DNA from: Molossus alvarezi
Taxonomy: Eukaryota; Chordata; Mammalia; Chiroptera; Molossidae
Assembly: GCA_037176705.1 (NCBI GenBank)
Contig: CM073898.1
Span: 26,148,488 to 26,212,487 of the forward strand
Direction of reading: 5' to 3'
DNA length: 64,000 nt
The translations under genes were made by a program, and so were the position numbers. Below the pieces are notes generated by a model. It saw only the letters and a program-made list of their open reading frames with translations. It was not told where the DNA came from and ran no database searches. Below, one piece after another: positions 22,562-33,170 of this stretch (positions are counted from its first letter, which is position 1; every line of letters starts with the position of its first letter).

Positions 22562-22770
22562 AATAACAACAATAATCTGTAGCGTGTTTGATCTACACCA
22601 GACACTGTGGTAAGAGCTGTATATCCACCATGTCCTTTAACAGCAACACTATGAGGAAGGTGCTATTACTGTTGTTGGAGTACAGGTGAGGAAATCGAAG
22701 CTCAAGTAATTTGTCGAGGTCTTACAACTAATAAACCACTGAGCTGAGAATTGAACCCAAGCACCTCCAA
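22562..22770 (-). repeat. MIR SINE
   Basis: 'tacaggtgaggaaatcgaag', 'taatttgtcgaggtcttaca' and 'gagaattgaacccaagcacc' are in the reverse MIR order, preceded by 'cagacactgtggtaagagct'. Confidence 0.75.
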
Positions 22771-23262
22771 AGCTCATGTGTTTGTGTTACATTATTCCAA
22801 TTCCTACATGTCAACTGTAATGTCTGTGGGGTGAGGGAATGGAAAATGTGCAGGCATGCAGTTGAATCTGACCCTGAAGATTGAGTTCAAGTGTTAGATA
22901 ACATCTGAGAAGGCAGAGCCCACAGGGGAAGCCCTCAGTTACCGGAACCTGAAGTCAACCTCCCACCCCCACCCCGGTGCTCTGTCCCAAACAACAGATC
23001 TGTTAGCAGGCAAGGGAGGGCATCAGAATGTCAAGGACCAGACTGGTTCTAATATTTTCCTATTTCTGTTTCCCTGTTGTTCTTCAGAACTTTATTTCTG
23101 CTTTTTTGTTTGTTTGTTTTATTTCAGGGGTAGTTTTCTAGTTCTTGATGTGACTGCCAGTAGAATTATTAGATTTCCAGCCTCTTGAGTCTTTGGCATA
23201 TTTTCTAACTCTTAGAAGACTCACTGCTTCTGATGAGACAAAGGAAATATTCGTTAAACATG
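22771..23262. other. Unassigned non-coding stretch
   Basis: Frames of at most 63 codons. A C-rich run occurs near 22963-22976. No repeat or gene recognised. Confidence 0.4.
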
Positions 23263-23597
23263 GGTGCAGTGGACTGAATGTTTGTGTTCCTCCCAAATTT
23301 ATGGTATGTTGAAATCCCAATCCCAGCATGATGCTATTTCAAGGTGAGGCTTTTGGGAGGTAATCTGCTCATGAGAGTGGAGCCCTCAGAAGATTAGGGC
23401 CCTTATAACAAGAGTCCAAAGAGCTAGCTAGCTCTCTTTTCTACCATGTCAGGATACGAGAAGTCAGCTATCTGCAACCTGGACTCGACCACAGTGGCAC
23501 CCTGACCTCAGACTTCCAGCCTCCAGAACTGTGAGAAGTTTCTGTGGTTGATAAGCCATCCAGTCATTTTGTTATAGCAGCCCGAACTGACTAAGAC
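23263..23597 (+). mobile_element. MLT1A-type MaLR LTR
   Basis: Landmarks in order: 'tggactgaatgtttgtgttc', 'tatgttgaaatcccaatccc', 'ggaggtaatctgctcatgag', 'gggcccttataacaagagtc', 'cttccagcctccagaactgt', and the terminus 'gcccgaactgactaagacaa'. It is a solo LTR of an ancient MaLR element. No internal region is adjacent. Confidence 0.88.
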
Positions 23598-24309
23598 AAA
23601 GGAATATGTACAGTCTTTCCTCTCAGTACAGAGTGCTTTCTGGCACCCTCATGTCCTGCCTCTGCTTTCCGTTCACCCCCACGTCCTGCCTCAAAGCTTA
23701 GTGTGAAGCAGAGCTGAGCTGTGCCCCGGAGAACCCATCATTTACTCTCTGTGGACCTGACCCATTCCCAGTGAATCTCAAAAGAAATGCTATACAGCAG
23801 CCCTTTGAAATGAATGCTTTTCTATTGAACCAGAAAATAATTGCATCCTCCCATTTACTCTTTAGGGTACAAATTGATCTGACTTGATTTGTCAGAGAGC
23901 CAGAACTGCAGGCAAGTAGACGCAGGAGAAATCAACCAATCTTTTAAGCCAGCAGTAATTGTTCCTCCTGTCAGCTGGCTAAATGACTTGTATCTGGAGG
24001 AGATGCTCAGAATGAATCAGAATGCCCGAGGTGACAGAAACACAGAGCATTCCAAAGTGGGTTCTAACAGAGTAAGTGTTTCTTCGTGTTTTACAAGGGT
24101 TTGGTTTCATGTTTTCCCCCTTTCTCTCTTATCTTGTCTCCTGGGGCTAGTGCTGTCCGGCAGAAACCAAAGGCGAGGCATGTATATAATGGCGAGGAAA
24201 AATAGCTTGTGTGGGGATGAGAAGAGATGAGTATTAGCATTTAATCTGAGGATGTTGTTACCTTGTACCCTGGTCATTAATAAACCCAGGAAGTTCCTGT
24301 AGAATAGGT
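23598..24309. other. Unassigned non-coding stretch
   Basis: A 113-codon plus frame at 23889-24230 has no recognisable domain. No repeat named. Confidence 0.35.
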
Positions 24310-25060
24310 ACCATAGCTTTGCTGGTGAGCTGTCCATCATTTTTAAATTTAAAAAAATAATTTAAACATAGAAAATACTGTGAGAAAGAATATAATTGAT
24401 ACTCACGTACCCACCAACATTTAAGAGTTGCAGTTTTGCCATATTAGCACTGGTTCCCTCTTGCCCCTTCTTCCTGCCTTCCTTAGAAATAAAATGTAGC
24501 AGTAAGCTAAGTCTCCATATTTCGACCCCACTGTTTATTCCTTTCTCTTTTCGTCCAGAGAGAATTGCTATCATAGCATTAGAATTTATCTTTCTTGTTC
24601 ATTAAAATTATTTTTACTATACAGATATAAATGCAGAAAGAACATGTAGTACTTTTTTGGGAGTGGGCTTGTAGTATATTCTATACGTATCCTTTAAAAA
24701 CCTTTTTACGTTGGACATTATGTTGTGATTTACCCATATTGATGCTAATAGATCTTGTTCAGTTATTTTAACTGCTACATCGTATTGCTTTGGATGAATG
24801 ACTCCAAATCTATTTTACTCTATCCTATTGATAAACATGTTTTTTTCCCCTGCTACAACAAGGCTGCAACACATTCTTGTTGAGGTCTCCTCAGGCCCAT
24901 GTTTGAGGGTTTCTCTTCACGTTCTACACTTGAGTGGAATTGTTGGGTTACAGGTAAAGTTTTCTTCAATTTTTCTAGCTATTACCAAATTATTAAATTG
25001 TGCACCTAAAAACAGTTTCTATAGCATTCCCCTAAAGGTTAGACTGAATAAGGAATAAGC
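24310..25060 (-). mobile_element. Old L1M-type 3' end (L1M/HAL1-like)
   Basis: 'tgatactcacgtacccacca', 'gagttgcagttttgccatat' and a later 'cctattgataaacatgtttt' follow the reversed 3' UTR of old L1M families, where cDNA-strand text such as 'cccacgtacccaccacccag' is typical. It is diverged and non-coding. The 69-, 70- and 86-codon frames inside are chance. Confidence 0.55.
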
Positions 25061-26469
25061 TGTAGGAGATCAATAACAACAAGATGTTATAAAACACAAG
25101 TTGAATTGGGCAAATTATGTCTATTTCCTATAACCTTGATACCAGACACTAAAAAAGTCCGGGGCCGCCTATCAGTATTGTTGTATTTCCTTTCTTGAAA
25201 TGAGAATATAATGCAATATTTGTATTACTAGAGGTAAAATAGTGTGTGGACTAGCATCTCTAGATTATTCTACTATACACAGACAAAAGGCAGGTATGAT
25301 GAGAGGTCCTAATTTATCCCTCTGTGCTTCAAACTTTCATTCCATAGCTTTAATGTTCAAACTTAGTTGAAATATACACCCAAGTTGGGACATTAGGTTT
25401 ATTTTTTCAAATGACCTAAAACACCTGGAGAAAGCCAGCTCTTAAAAAAGAAAGAATGTACAAAAGCACCAGGATGGTATCAGGACATCTGCTGTGGGTC
25501 ATGGGGGTCTCTGCCACCAGGAAGAGAAACTGAAAAGGATATTTCATTGTGTAATCAGTGGTGCATCCATGTTTTGATACATTCACACAAATGCTCTAGA
25601 TAGATCTCTGTCTGCTTAGGCTGGACCTCTAACCCCTACCCCAGAAGCTCCCCTAGTTATTTCAGGGCATCCCCAAGATGTTGGCATGTCACACATGCTC
25701 AGAAACAAGTTGGCTCATGTGCAGTAGCTCCTTTGTCGGGGGCCCTTATCCCTGTGTTGGAAGACTGGGCCCTCAGTGATCACAGACCCCACCAAACACA
25801 CCCATAGTCTGTTCTTAGGAAGCCCGAGGTGCTTTGTATGCGTGGCAGAGCTGGGCAGGGTGAGGAAGGGACCCTGCTGCCAGCTCCATCCCTGGGCTCT
25901 AAAGCAGCTGTGTGTCTAGATTTCCTCAAGGTCTTCCTTCAGTTTCTAGCTAATTGCTCTTTTCTCTGAGATTCAAAATTAGTCCTTTGTGATGAGATTG
26001 AGGTCAGGGTGAGGGAAAACATTCCTTTTCCTCGCCTATTGTCATCCTTTTTATTCCCTTCTCTCCCTCTAGACACCCCATATCACTGCTGCCCAACTCT
26101 GTCCAGTCTAAGTCCAGAGGCCTCAGGCACAGGGCTGCAGGCAGTGGGGAGATGTGACCTAACCCTAGTGCCTTCAAACATACCTAAATCCCTGCTGTAG
26201 TTCATGCAAGACACCCTGTTACAAGAGTCACTAAAGAGGTGACGAGGCCCTTGGGGGACATTTCATTACTTTCCTCACATTGCAAACCAGCACAAAAGCG
26301 CGTGCAGAAACCGGACTTGTGAATGAAGAACAGAGCTGTGTGTTGATTAAGCTTGAGAGGGGCTTAATCAACCCCCTACCCAGTCCACCTGACGTTTCCT
26401 AGAGCACAGAACCATGTTTGAAGAGTCTTTAGATGTTGTCTGATTTGTCATCCTATCTATTTCTGTTGT
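25061..26469. other. Unassigned, repeat-poor stretch
   Basis: About 1.4 kb without recognisable interspersed repeats or genes. The 63-codon frame at 26009-26200 is not supported. Confidence 0.4.
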
Positions 26470-26950
26470 CTACTGTTGTGTAACAAACCATCTCAGATTG
26501 TTGGGACATAAGACAATAGTGATTTCTCACAATTCGGAGGGTTGGCTAAGTGGTTCCTCTGCTATTTTCACCTGGACTCACTCACGTGACTGTAGTGAAG
26601 TTGGGTGTGTGTCGGGGTCCAAGATGGCCTCATTCACTGGTCTGGCAGATGCTACCAGCTGTCAGCTGGGCTGCCTTGTTCTTCATGCAGCCTGTCATCT
26701 TAGTTGGCTAGACTGGTTTCCATTCATGGCGTTCTCAGGGCAGCATTTCAAAAGGGAAAAAGCTGCAAGGCCTCTTGGGGACTGGGTTCTGGAACTCATA
26801 CAACAACAGTTCCGCCACACGCGATTGGTGAAGACAAGTCACAGGGCCAGCCCAGGTTCAAGTTGGAGAAATGGATTCCACCACTTGTTGGGAGTTGTTG
26901 CAAAATACTGTGGCCACATTTTTCAATTTACTATACCACTCAATCCCTAA
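26470..26950 (-). mobile_element. MLT1-like MaLR LTR
   Basis: The start 'gttgtctactgttgtgtaac' is the reverse of the MLT1 3' end. 'gtccaagatggcctcattca', 'tgcaaggcctcttggggact' and 'gacaagtcacagggccagcc' are phrases of the reversed LTR. The 150-codon and 86-codon plus frames at 26498-26964 are antisense readings of this LTR, not genes. Confidence 0.6.
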
Positions 26951-27534
26951 TACAGCATATGTGATATTGTTCTACTTGAATAAGGCCAACGAAAGAGTCC
27001 TCATTCTTTCTTGAAGCAAACTGCTTTGCATTGACCACCTTCTCCCTTGAACACCCCGTTGGTTCAAAATCAGCATCAGGGTGCCATGCTTTCTCGCCTA
27101 GTACTGGGGAAGTAAAACATTTAGTGGGATGAGTAAAAAAGAAAAAAACATTTAAAACACATAGATGAAATAACTTTTTGGGGAGGTCTAAGTTGTATTT
27201 GAGGTGGGGTGCTTTTTATGGGAAGCAACCTCACTCTGAAGGGCTAAACTGGGCCAGTATGGGGTTGAGGGGTAATAAAACTAATGAGCTGATTGGGCCT
27301 GTATCTGGCTTAGACTTTTAGGGAGACGGATAAAGGGGGCATTTGAGGTTTCCAAGCTGTTCAGCTTAGTTTATTCAAGCAAGAGAGCAGAGAATTTAGT
27401 TGGGGAGAGTGAGCTAGTCAGAAAGAAAGTCTGTGCAGGAAATTAAGTAGTCATACCTAACTGGATGGCATGGCGATCCAGGGGAGGTGAGAGGATGCTG
27501 TCACCGTTTCGGGTTGGTGCCTTCTTACTGATGG
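26951..27534. other. Unassigned non-coding stretch
   Basis: No frame or repeat I can support. Confidence 0.4.
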
Positions 27535-27656
27535 TATTCACTGGACCACCAGGAGAATCTTGGTTCCACCCCATAACTACTGAATCAGAATCGGAATTTT
27601 TAAAAGGTCACCACGTAACTCCTATGCTTGTTAAAGTTTGAGAAGTATTGGCCTAG
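27535..27656 (+). mobile_element. MER20-like hAT element
   Basis: 'ccaccaggagaatcttggtt', 'aactactgaatcagaatcgg', 'gtcaccacgtaactcctatg' and 'ttaaagtttgagaagtattg' follow the MER20 order. Confidence 0.7.
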
Positions 27657-27839
27657 TGAGCCTTCCTGATACTATTAAATCATTCTCCCTTGGGAGGCCC
27701 CACAAAAAGCTGGCCTTTATTCCAATAAAGACCTGTGTTTGGTACTACCCAAGGCTTCCTGAGAGCAGAGAGTCCTAGTTTCACTGTCTGTGGGCACCCA
27801 CAGTCTACGGCCCTATTCTCCAAGCAGGGATTCTTAACC

Positions 27840-28115
27840 ATTTTTAAAACAGTCTTATTGAGATGTAATTCACATACCATACAATTTACCCATGTAAAAT
27901 TCAGTGTTTATTTTTTAGTATATTCACAGATATGGGTAACCATCACAGCCAATTTTAGAACGTTTCCATCACCTCAGGAAGAAACCTTGTATCCTTTAGT
28001 TATCATCCCCATTCTTTTATTTGTGCCTCCTCTCCATCCCTGACTTAAGTAACCACTAATCTACTTTCTATCTCTACAGATCTACCTATTCTGTACCTTC
28101 ATATAAATGGAATCA
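27840..28115 (-). mobile_element. L1M-type 3' UTR fragment
   Basis: 'cttattgagatgtaattcac', 'ataccatacaatttacccat' and 'gggtaaccatcacagccaat' are the characteristic reversed 3' UTR of mid-age L1M elements. Confidence 0.8.
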
Positions 28116-28119
28116 TTTA

Positions 28120-28300
28120 GTATATGGTTCTTAACTATTTTCTGGATCATGGACGTCCATTGAAACTCTAATAGAAGCTGTGAACCATCTCCCCAGAACA
28201 CACATGTTCAAGTATATTTGCCCAGCATGTCATAAGATTTCAGGACTCCTCTGAAATCTTGGTGTAGGAACCAAGAGTAAGAACTCGTGCTCCGAGGCCA
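28120..28300. mobile_element. hAT-like non-autonomous DNA transposon relic
   Basis: It begins 'ggttcttaactattttctgg' with 'gaagctgtgaaccatctccc' and 'catgtcataagatttcagg', and ends 'ggaaccaagagtaagaactc'. The opening 'ggttcttaac' and closing 'gtaagaac' are near-complementary, as in hAT-type terminal repeats. Family not named. Confidence 0.4.
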
Positions 28301-28759
28301 GTCAACGTGGGTAGTTGTTGCAAGCAGGTTCTCATCTGGTCAGAGTGCCATTGGCAGAAGGGATAGCATCATGCAGAAATAGGCCAGCCAGGGTTATCAC
28401 TACCCCACGGCTGAAAGTGATTAGAGCAACAAGCAAAGGCTAGGCACCAGGTGTTTGCAGAGCTGAAGAAACTGTGTTTATGACACACCGTTTGCCAAGG
28501 AGAGGGTGATGGTGAACAGATGTGTCATTTGCAATTATTCCTAAAGATGTTAATTATGAAAATGGAATCTCTGATTAGGGTTCTAAAAAAAGAACCCCAT
28601 GTATTATGGGGTGTTGGATGTGCACAATCAAGCACGCTTGCTGACTGTTCCTTCAGGCAATCACTGTGGGTGCCAGACTCATCACCTGGGACTCTTGTTT
28701 TCAAGGTGCCACCTTGAGAGCCAGAGAGGAGGTCTGAGGGGCAGAACTGCAGAACGGCA
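28301..28759. other. Unassigned non-coding stretch
   Basis: The 108-codon minus frame (28525-28851) and overlapping plus frames are not supported. Confidence 0.35.
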
Positions 28760-28890
28760 GAGCTGGAGGCGATCTTCGATATCACGGAGGACACCCCTGT
28801 CCTCGAACAAAGGCAGAAACTGAGGCTCAGAGAAATTCTGTCACTTGTCACTAGCAGAGTGGGGATGAGCTCATGTCTTTCATTCTGTGA
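28760..28890 (-). repeat. MIR-like fragment
   Basis: 'ggcagaaactgaggctcaga' and 'gaaattctgtcacttgtcac' match reversed MIR core. Confidence 0.55.
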
Positions 28891-29035
28891 TTCACTTTCC
28901 CTTGCCTTCTTGCATCAAAGACGACATAAGTTAAGTATCAATTTTGTCGTCAGGGTCTACTTCACGGTAGAGTAAGTTCCCTAATCCATCCAGGGTGTGC
29001 ACGTGGGTCTGCGTGTGGGGAAGGGGAAAGCTGTT

Positions 29036-29210
29036 CAGTAGAGTAACTACTAGTCATCTGTGGCTATTTAAGTTAAAAGTAAATAAAATAAAAACTTCAG
29101 CTGCAGTAGTCACATTTCAAATACACAGTAGCTACTTATGGCTAGTAGCCACTATATTGGACAAGACAGAACATTTCCATTACTGCAGAAAGTCCTATGA
29201 AATAGAGCTT
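29036..29210. mobile_element. MER33-like hAT-Charlie element
   Basis: 'gtcatctgtggctatttaag', 'ttatggctagtagccactat' and 'attggacaagacagaacatt' with 'ttactgcagaaagtcctatg' reproduce MER33-type phrases. Non-autonomous, no ORF. A 75-codon frame at 28995-29222 overlaps it. Confidence 0.65.
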
Positions 29211-29237
29211 TTTGGAGTCTAGAGCCACATGTTCTGA

Positions 29238-29450
29238 GTCAGAATCCCAAGTTCTGCCACTTAGAGTATAAGCTTGAGTGCACTATTTAATGTTTCCAAA
29301 CCTCAGTTCCCTCATCTGTCAAATGGACACAAGTACAGTATCTGCCTCAGGTTTACTGTGAAGATTACGAACATAAATGAGATAATGTGTATCACGTGCT
29401 TAGTAAAAGGAGCTTACATTATTAAGCACTAAATAAATATTATTACCATC
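29238..29450 (+). repeat. MIR SINE
   Basis: 'caagttctgccacttagagt', 'ctcagttccctcatctgtca', 'atgagataatgtgtatcacg' and 'agcactaaataaatattatt' follow the near-complete MIR order. Confidence 0.8.
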
Positions 29451-30449
29451 ATGAAGCATCTCAGCATCCTGCTTAAGACCCTGTGGTCTCTTTTCATTGG
29501 AATGGTGCAACTTGTTCCGTGGAGGAGTAAGGAGTTGCTTGCCTGGGACACTAGGACTCCAAGAAGCCTAAGTCTTGGTTGGTTTATAGTGGAAGGAGGT
29601 CAGGAACATGGAGATGAAGGTTGAAAGAGGTTGGGGTGGGGGGAAGCTGAGCAGGGTTCTGGGAGCAAGGAGAAGACAAGATGGCATGAGTTGTGAGAAG
29701 TGACGGGGGGCAGTGTAGATCACCCCGCTTCACAAATTTGTCAAGGGCCTGCCTGACAAGTGCCCTGTGTGGTAGACACATCCTCCTATCAGTCTGGGGG
29801 CTGCTTAAGGGCTCTCCACATGCTTGTGTCCGTTGTACTAACTCTTGCCTGCTTGTCCACAAGAGGGAGGCAAGGGAAGGGAGTGGAAGAAATCCTGGAA
29901 ATCCAGCTGGTTCTTTGCTGGCAGCTCTGGTCAAAGATTTGCTGTGGGGGAAGCTGAAGTCTCTGATGAAAATGAAACTTCCTTTCATGCAAAAGCTCAC
30001 AGGTCTCAGCTGTGTCTCCCTTGAACCCATTACCTCAATAGGAAGGATCCTTCCCAAAGGTGCTATGTTATTCAGAAAATCATACTTCATGGCCTCTCGG
30101 GAGAGCTAGGACAATTTTCATACCTGGCTAGAGGCTGTGCCAAACCTCCCCTCCCCCCCCCCACCAATGCGTTCACATAAACAGGACACAGAAGGTGTGA
30201 GTGAAGTGGAAAGAGGTGGCAGTTATCCAGGTAATTCAGCCACGTGGCCTACCACTCCACAGTATTGATTGCACTGGCAGGGCTCACAGAGCATTGTGGT
30301 AGGCATTGGGAGAAGGTATCAAAAAAATAATTATCCTTGCGCTTAGGGAATTTTCATGTAATTCAGGAGCCAGGGGGCTGAGGGACAGAAGGGGTTAGGA
30401 AGGCAGAGGGGAAAGAACTCCACAATAGGACCTGCAGATGTATTTTCGT
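29451..30449. other. Unassigned, non-coding
   Basis: It contains the longest unassigned frame pair: 168 codons minus (29584-30090) and 138 codons plus (29693-30109), overlapping on opposite strands. Neither shows a recognisable domain, so at least one and probably both are chance. A C-rich run is at 30149-30162. Confidence 0.4.
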
Positions 30450-30570
30450 CCTTGGTCGGCCATAAATAGGAGCATGACTTTGGGCCAGTGATCACAGTTG
30501 CCTGGGTCTCCTCATTTTCATCATGAATAAATTTAAGCTGATGGACTGGATGATTTAAAAGTTCTGCATT
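30450..30570 (+). repeat. MIR SINE fragment
   Basis: 'gactttgggccagtgatcac', 'ctcctcattttcatcatgaa' and 'gatggactggatgatttaaa' recall the MIR core. Confidence 0.5.
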
Positions 30571-30649
30571 TCTAAAAGTCAGATTCCAATTCGGATGTGG
30601 GGATGTGAATATCTATGCCAAAGAGGACGATTCTTCTCCTGGTTTGTCA

Positions 30650-30830
30650 GGTTTATCAAATAAAAGTATAGGATGCTTAGTTTCATCTGGATTTCAGATA
30701 AATAATGAATGATTTTTTAAGTGCATATCCCATGCAATATTTTGGACACAGTTATATTACAAATTATTTGTTGTTTACCTGAAATTCAACTCTAACTGAG
30801 CATTCTGTACATTATTTGGCAACCCTTCTA
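30650..30830. mobile_element. Palindromic DNA transposon relic
   Basis: The left half ('atgcttagtttcatctggat', 'tcagataaataatgaatgat') is an imperfect inverted copy of the right half ('attatttgttgtttacctga', 'aactctaactgagcattctg'). They meet around 'cccatgcaatattttggaca'. It ends 'ttggcaaccctt'. This architecture is typical of old palindromic non-autonomous DNA transposons. Family not named. Confidence 0.55.
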
Positions 30831-31441
30831 CCAAACACGTCCATCCCTCTCGCCATGTGGGGAAGGTAGTTCTGCCTCTCTTCATCCTCTTACTGGGACC
30901 TTCTGATCAGTCTGATCGGTCAGAATCTGCAATATTCCTTGGCTACATTTGACTGACAGGGATGACTGGCTTCCATTTTGGCTTTCACTGCCTCCTTCTC
31001 ACTTGAGAAAGGCCCTGAGCAGGGCTGCGCATGGGAATGTAGTAGTAACTCTCCCTTTTTCCTGGTGCCTCCTTCAGACTTCATCCATTCTGATGGCTGA
31101 GTGAGTGGACTTGCGTCGGTTCCGAGCGCCCGTTTATCATAGGCATCCTGAGCGCTCAGGCTCCAAGGTATAGATTTGGATGGGAGCAGAGGCCTCATTT
31201 ATCCTAAAGTTGCATCTTTGTTCTGCAGTCTAGTTTTTACCAGTGAACTCTGCATGTTGGGACTTATTGGGCACTTGCTGGCCTAATTATAAACTGATAC
31301 TTTTGTTCCCATTGGGCCAGTATATTTCTGTGTCTTCCTATTTGATTTGGAAGGGAGGAGTTTTGAGACTTAGGTCCCAAGTCTTTTACATCATTGTTAT
31401 CTCTATGAATCAGACTTATTGGCCCATCCAGATTCAGCCTC

Positions 31442-31490
31442 GTGTGTGTGTGTGTGTGTGTGTGTATACACACACATACATACATATATG
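31442..31490 (+). repeat. (GT)12 microsatellite with adjacent (AC)/(AT) tract
   Basis: An uninterrupted GT run (31442-31465) is immediately followed by 'atacacacacatacatacat'. The GT and AC parts are mutually complementary. The 110- and 78-codon frames crossing it are artefacts. Confidence 0.95.
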
Positions 31491-31779
31491 TAAACAACAT
31501 GTGATGTCATTAGGCTGGAGTAGGAGGAAAGGATCAGATATAGGTCATCCTAAGACATGCTGTATTCACGGATAAAAATGATCTGGCAACTTTATGCTGT
31601 GACTGACTCCTTGCCGTATGAAAGAAGGTGGGGAGGGCTCTCGTCTGGTTATCCAGCCCTGACATTTCTCATTACAGACTTTAACAATGAGATGGTTATC
31701 AGAAGACACCTGTTGAGATCCTTTGCCAGTGGATGCTGTCATCGTAGTCATTGAGATTTTCATAGCTCAGGCTCTTATT

Positions 31780-32420
31780 TCTTGCCTGGACCTTTGCCGT
31801 TCACAGCATTGTGATTCCATGCCTCCTTTACTTGGCTTTACTAAACACAGATCTGATTCTGTCACCATGCTGTCTAAAAGATTGCTCTTTCCTACAGACG
31901 CAAGTCCAGACTCTTTAGCATGGTACCCAGATTCTTCCCAGACTGATATGATGCTCTTGCGTCTCAGCTTTTCTTCCACTACCACCCTCTCTTCTCCCCG
32001 GCACTCCAAGTTGCAGCCAAAATGAACTGTTAGTTGTCTCCTAAACATTCTTCTTCACATCTCCAAACCTTTGCACACATCGGTCCTTCTGCTTCTAATG
32101 CCTGACCTCTTTTCTCTCTAGGGAATGTTTTCCTGTGAGAATTAATTTGTGTCAGCTCTCCAAAGCCTTCTTGAATTCCTAGGTCCCTTGCTGAGTGACT
32201 GTTCCCTTCCCCTGTGCTCTCAGACTCTCCCATACTGCATTGTAACCCCTGGGCCAGGTACCTGTTTCTCCCCCTGTCTAGGAGCTCCATGAGGGCAAAC
32301 ATCTTGCATTGCTCATCTTTGTGTCTCATCTTCGGTGTCACATGCCTCTCCTGTTTCCTCTGTTACAGCGCCTGGCACAGCAGGGACATTCAATAAATGA
32401 TTGTTGCATGCATGAGGACA
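31780..32420 (+). mobile_element. L2 LINE 3' end
   Basis: L2 phrases in order: 'gctctttcctacagacgcaa', 'caaacctttgcacacatcgg', 'ttttctctctagggaatg', 'gtgtcagctctccaaagcct', 'aggagctccatgagggcaaa', 'cagcgcctggcacagcaggg', 'acattcaataaatgattgtt'. One of the better preserved L2 copies here. Overlapping frames of 93-103 codons are not genes. Confidence 0.85.
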
Positions 32421-33029
32421 ATAGAATGTGGCCCAGATAGCTGATGTTTAAGTTGATTTAATTGTGTGATGTGTGTGCATTTTCAGATGAACTAAATCTT
32501 CCAAGTGGAAGTGACTGCATTGAAATGTGAGTATAGGAACATACTGCAGCTCATAAAAATCCAGCACATGGATACTGTCATTCAAATGAGGAATATTAAA
32601 TCTTTATCTCAAGGCACAAATCAGAATAGAGCCACAGCGTGAGACACTTGTAACAGGCTAACAGTAACATTAGTATTAGCATTCAATAGTTTTTTCTTCT
32701 GTTGGATAGAGCATGTCTATCAGGGTATCAAACCATATCTCAACATATGTGTTACGCATTATGACTTATGAAAGGGATTTTTCCCCCTTTGTTGGGTGAG
32801 ATTCAATGCATCAGCAAACCACCTCTGTTGACAAGTACTTTGTGAGAAGCTGTGAGACTGATCACAGGGATAAAAGGTATTTATTTGGTACTTTGCCTAA
32901 ATGAAATCTGTAGTGACACCTCTTCTAAATACTTTATTTCCTTCCATACACACTGAGCATAAATTGAGCTCCTAAAGTCTAAAGATCTGAAGGAAAAAAA
33001 CCCACAAAGCTTGAAGCAATCTGAAAGCG
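32421..33029. other. Unassigned, repeat-poor
   Basis: AT-rich with no repeat named and no supported gene. An 85-codon minus frame starts here (32881-33138) but is unsupported. Confidence 0.4.
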
Positions 33030-33170
33030 CAGGATGAGGTGCCATGATTGCAGTCCCAGCTCCGTCACTAGCCAGGCGTGTGATCCCGAGGATGCCACAC
33101 AGCTGGGGGCCCTCAGTTTTCCCACCGTTCTGTATCAAGAGGGCTCTATTAGTGATCTCTGAAGGTGTTT
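33030..33170 (+). repeat. MIR SINE
   Basis: 'agtcccagctccgtcactag', 'gtgtgatcccgaggatgcca' and 'ccctcagttttcccaccgtt' match the MIR core. Confidence 0.65.

Noticed and set aside
26498..26950. 150-codon plus frame
   Set aside because: Lies wholly inside an MLT1-like LTR in antisense orientation.
29584..30090. 168-codon minus frame opposed by a 138-codon plus frame
   Set aside because: No recognisable domain, no splice context, and mutual overlap on opposite strands points to chance openness.
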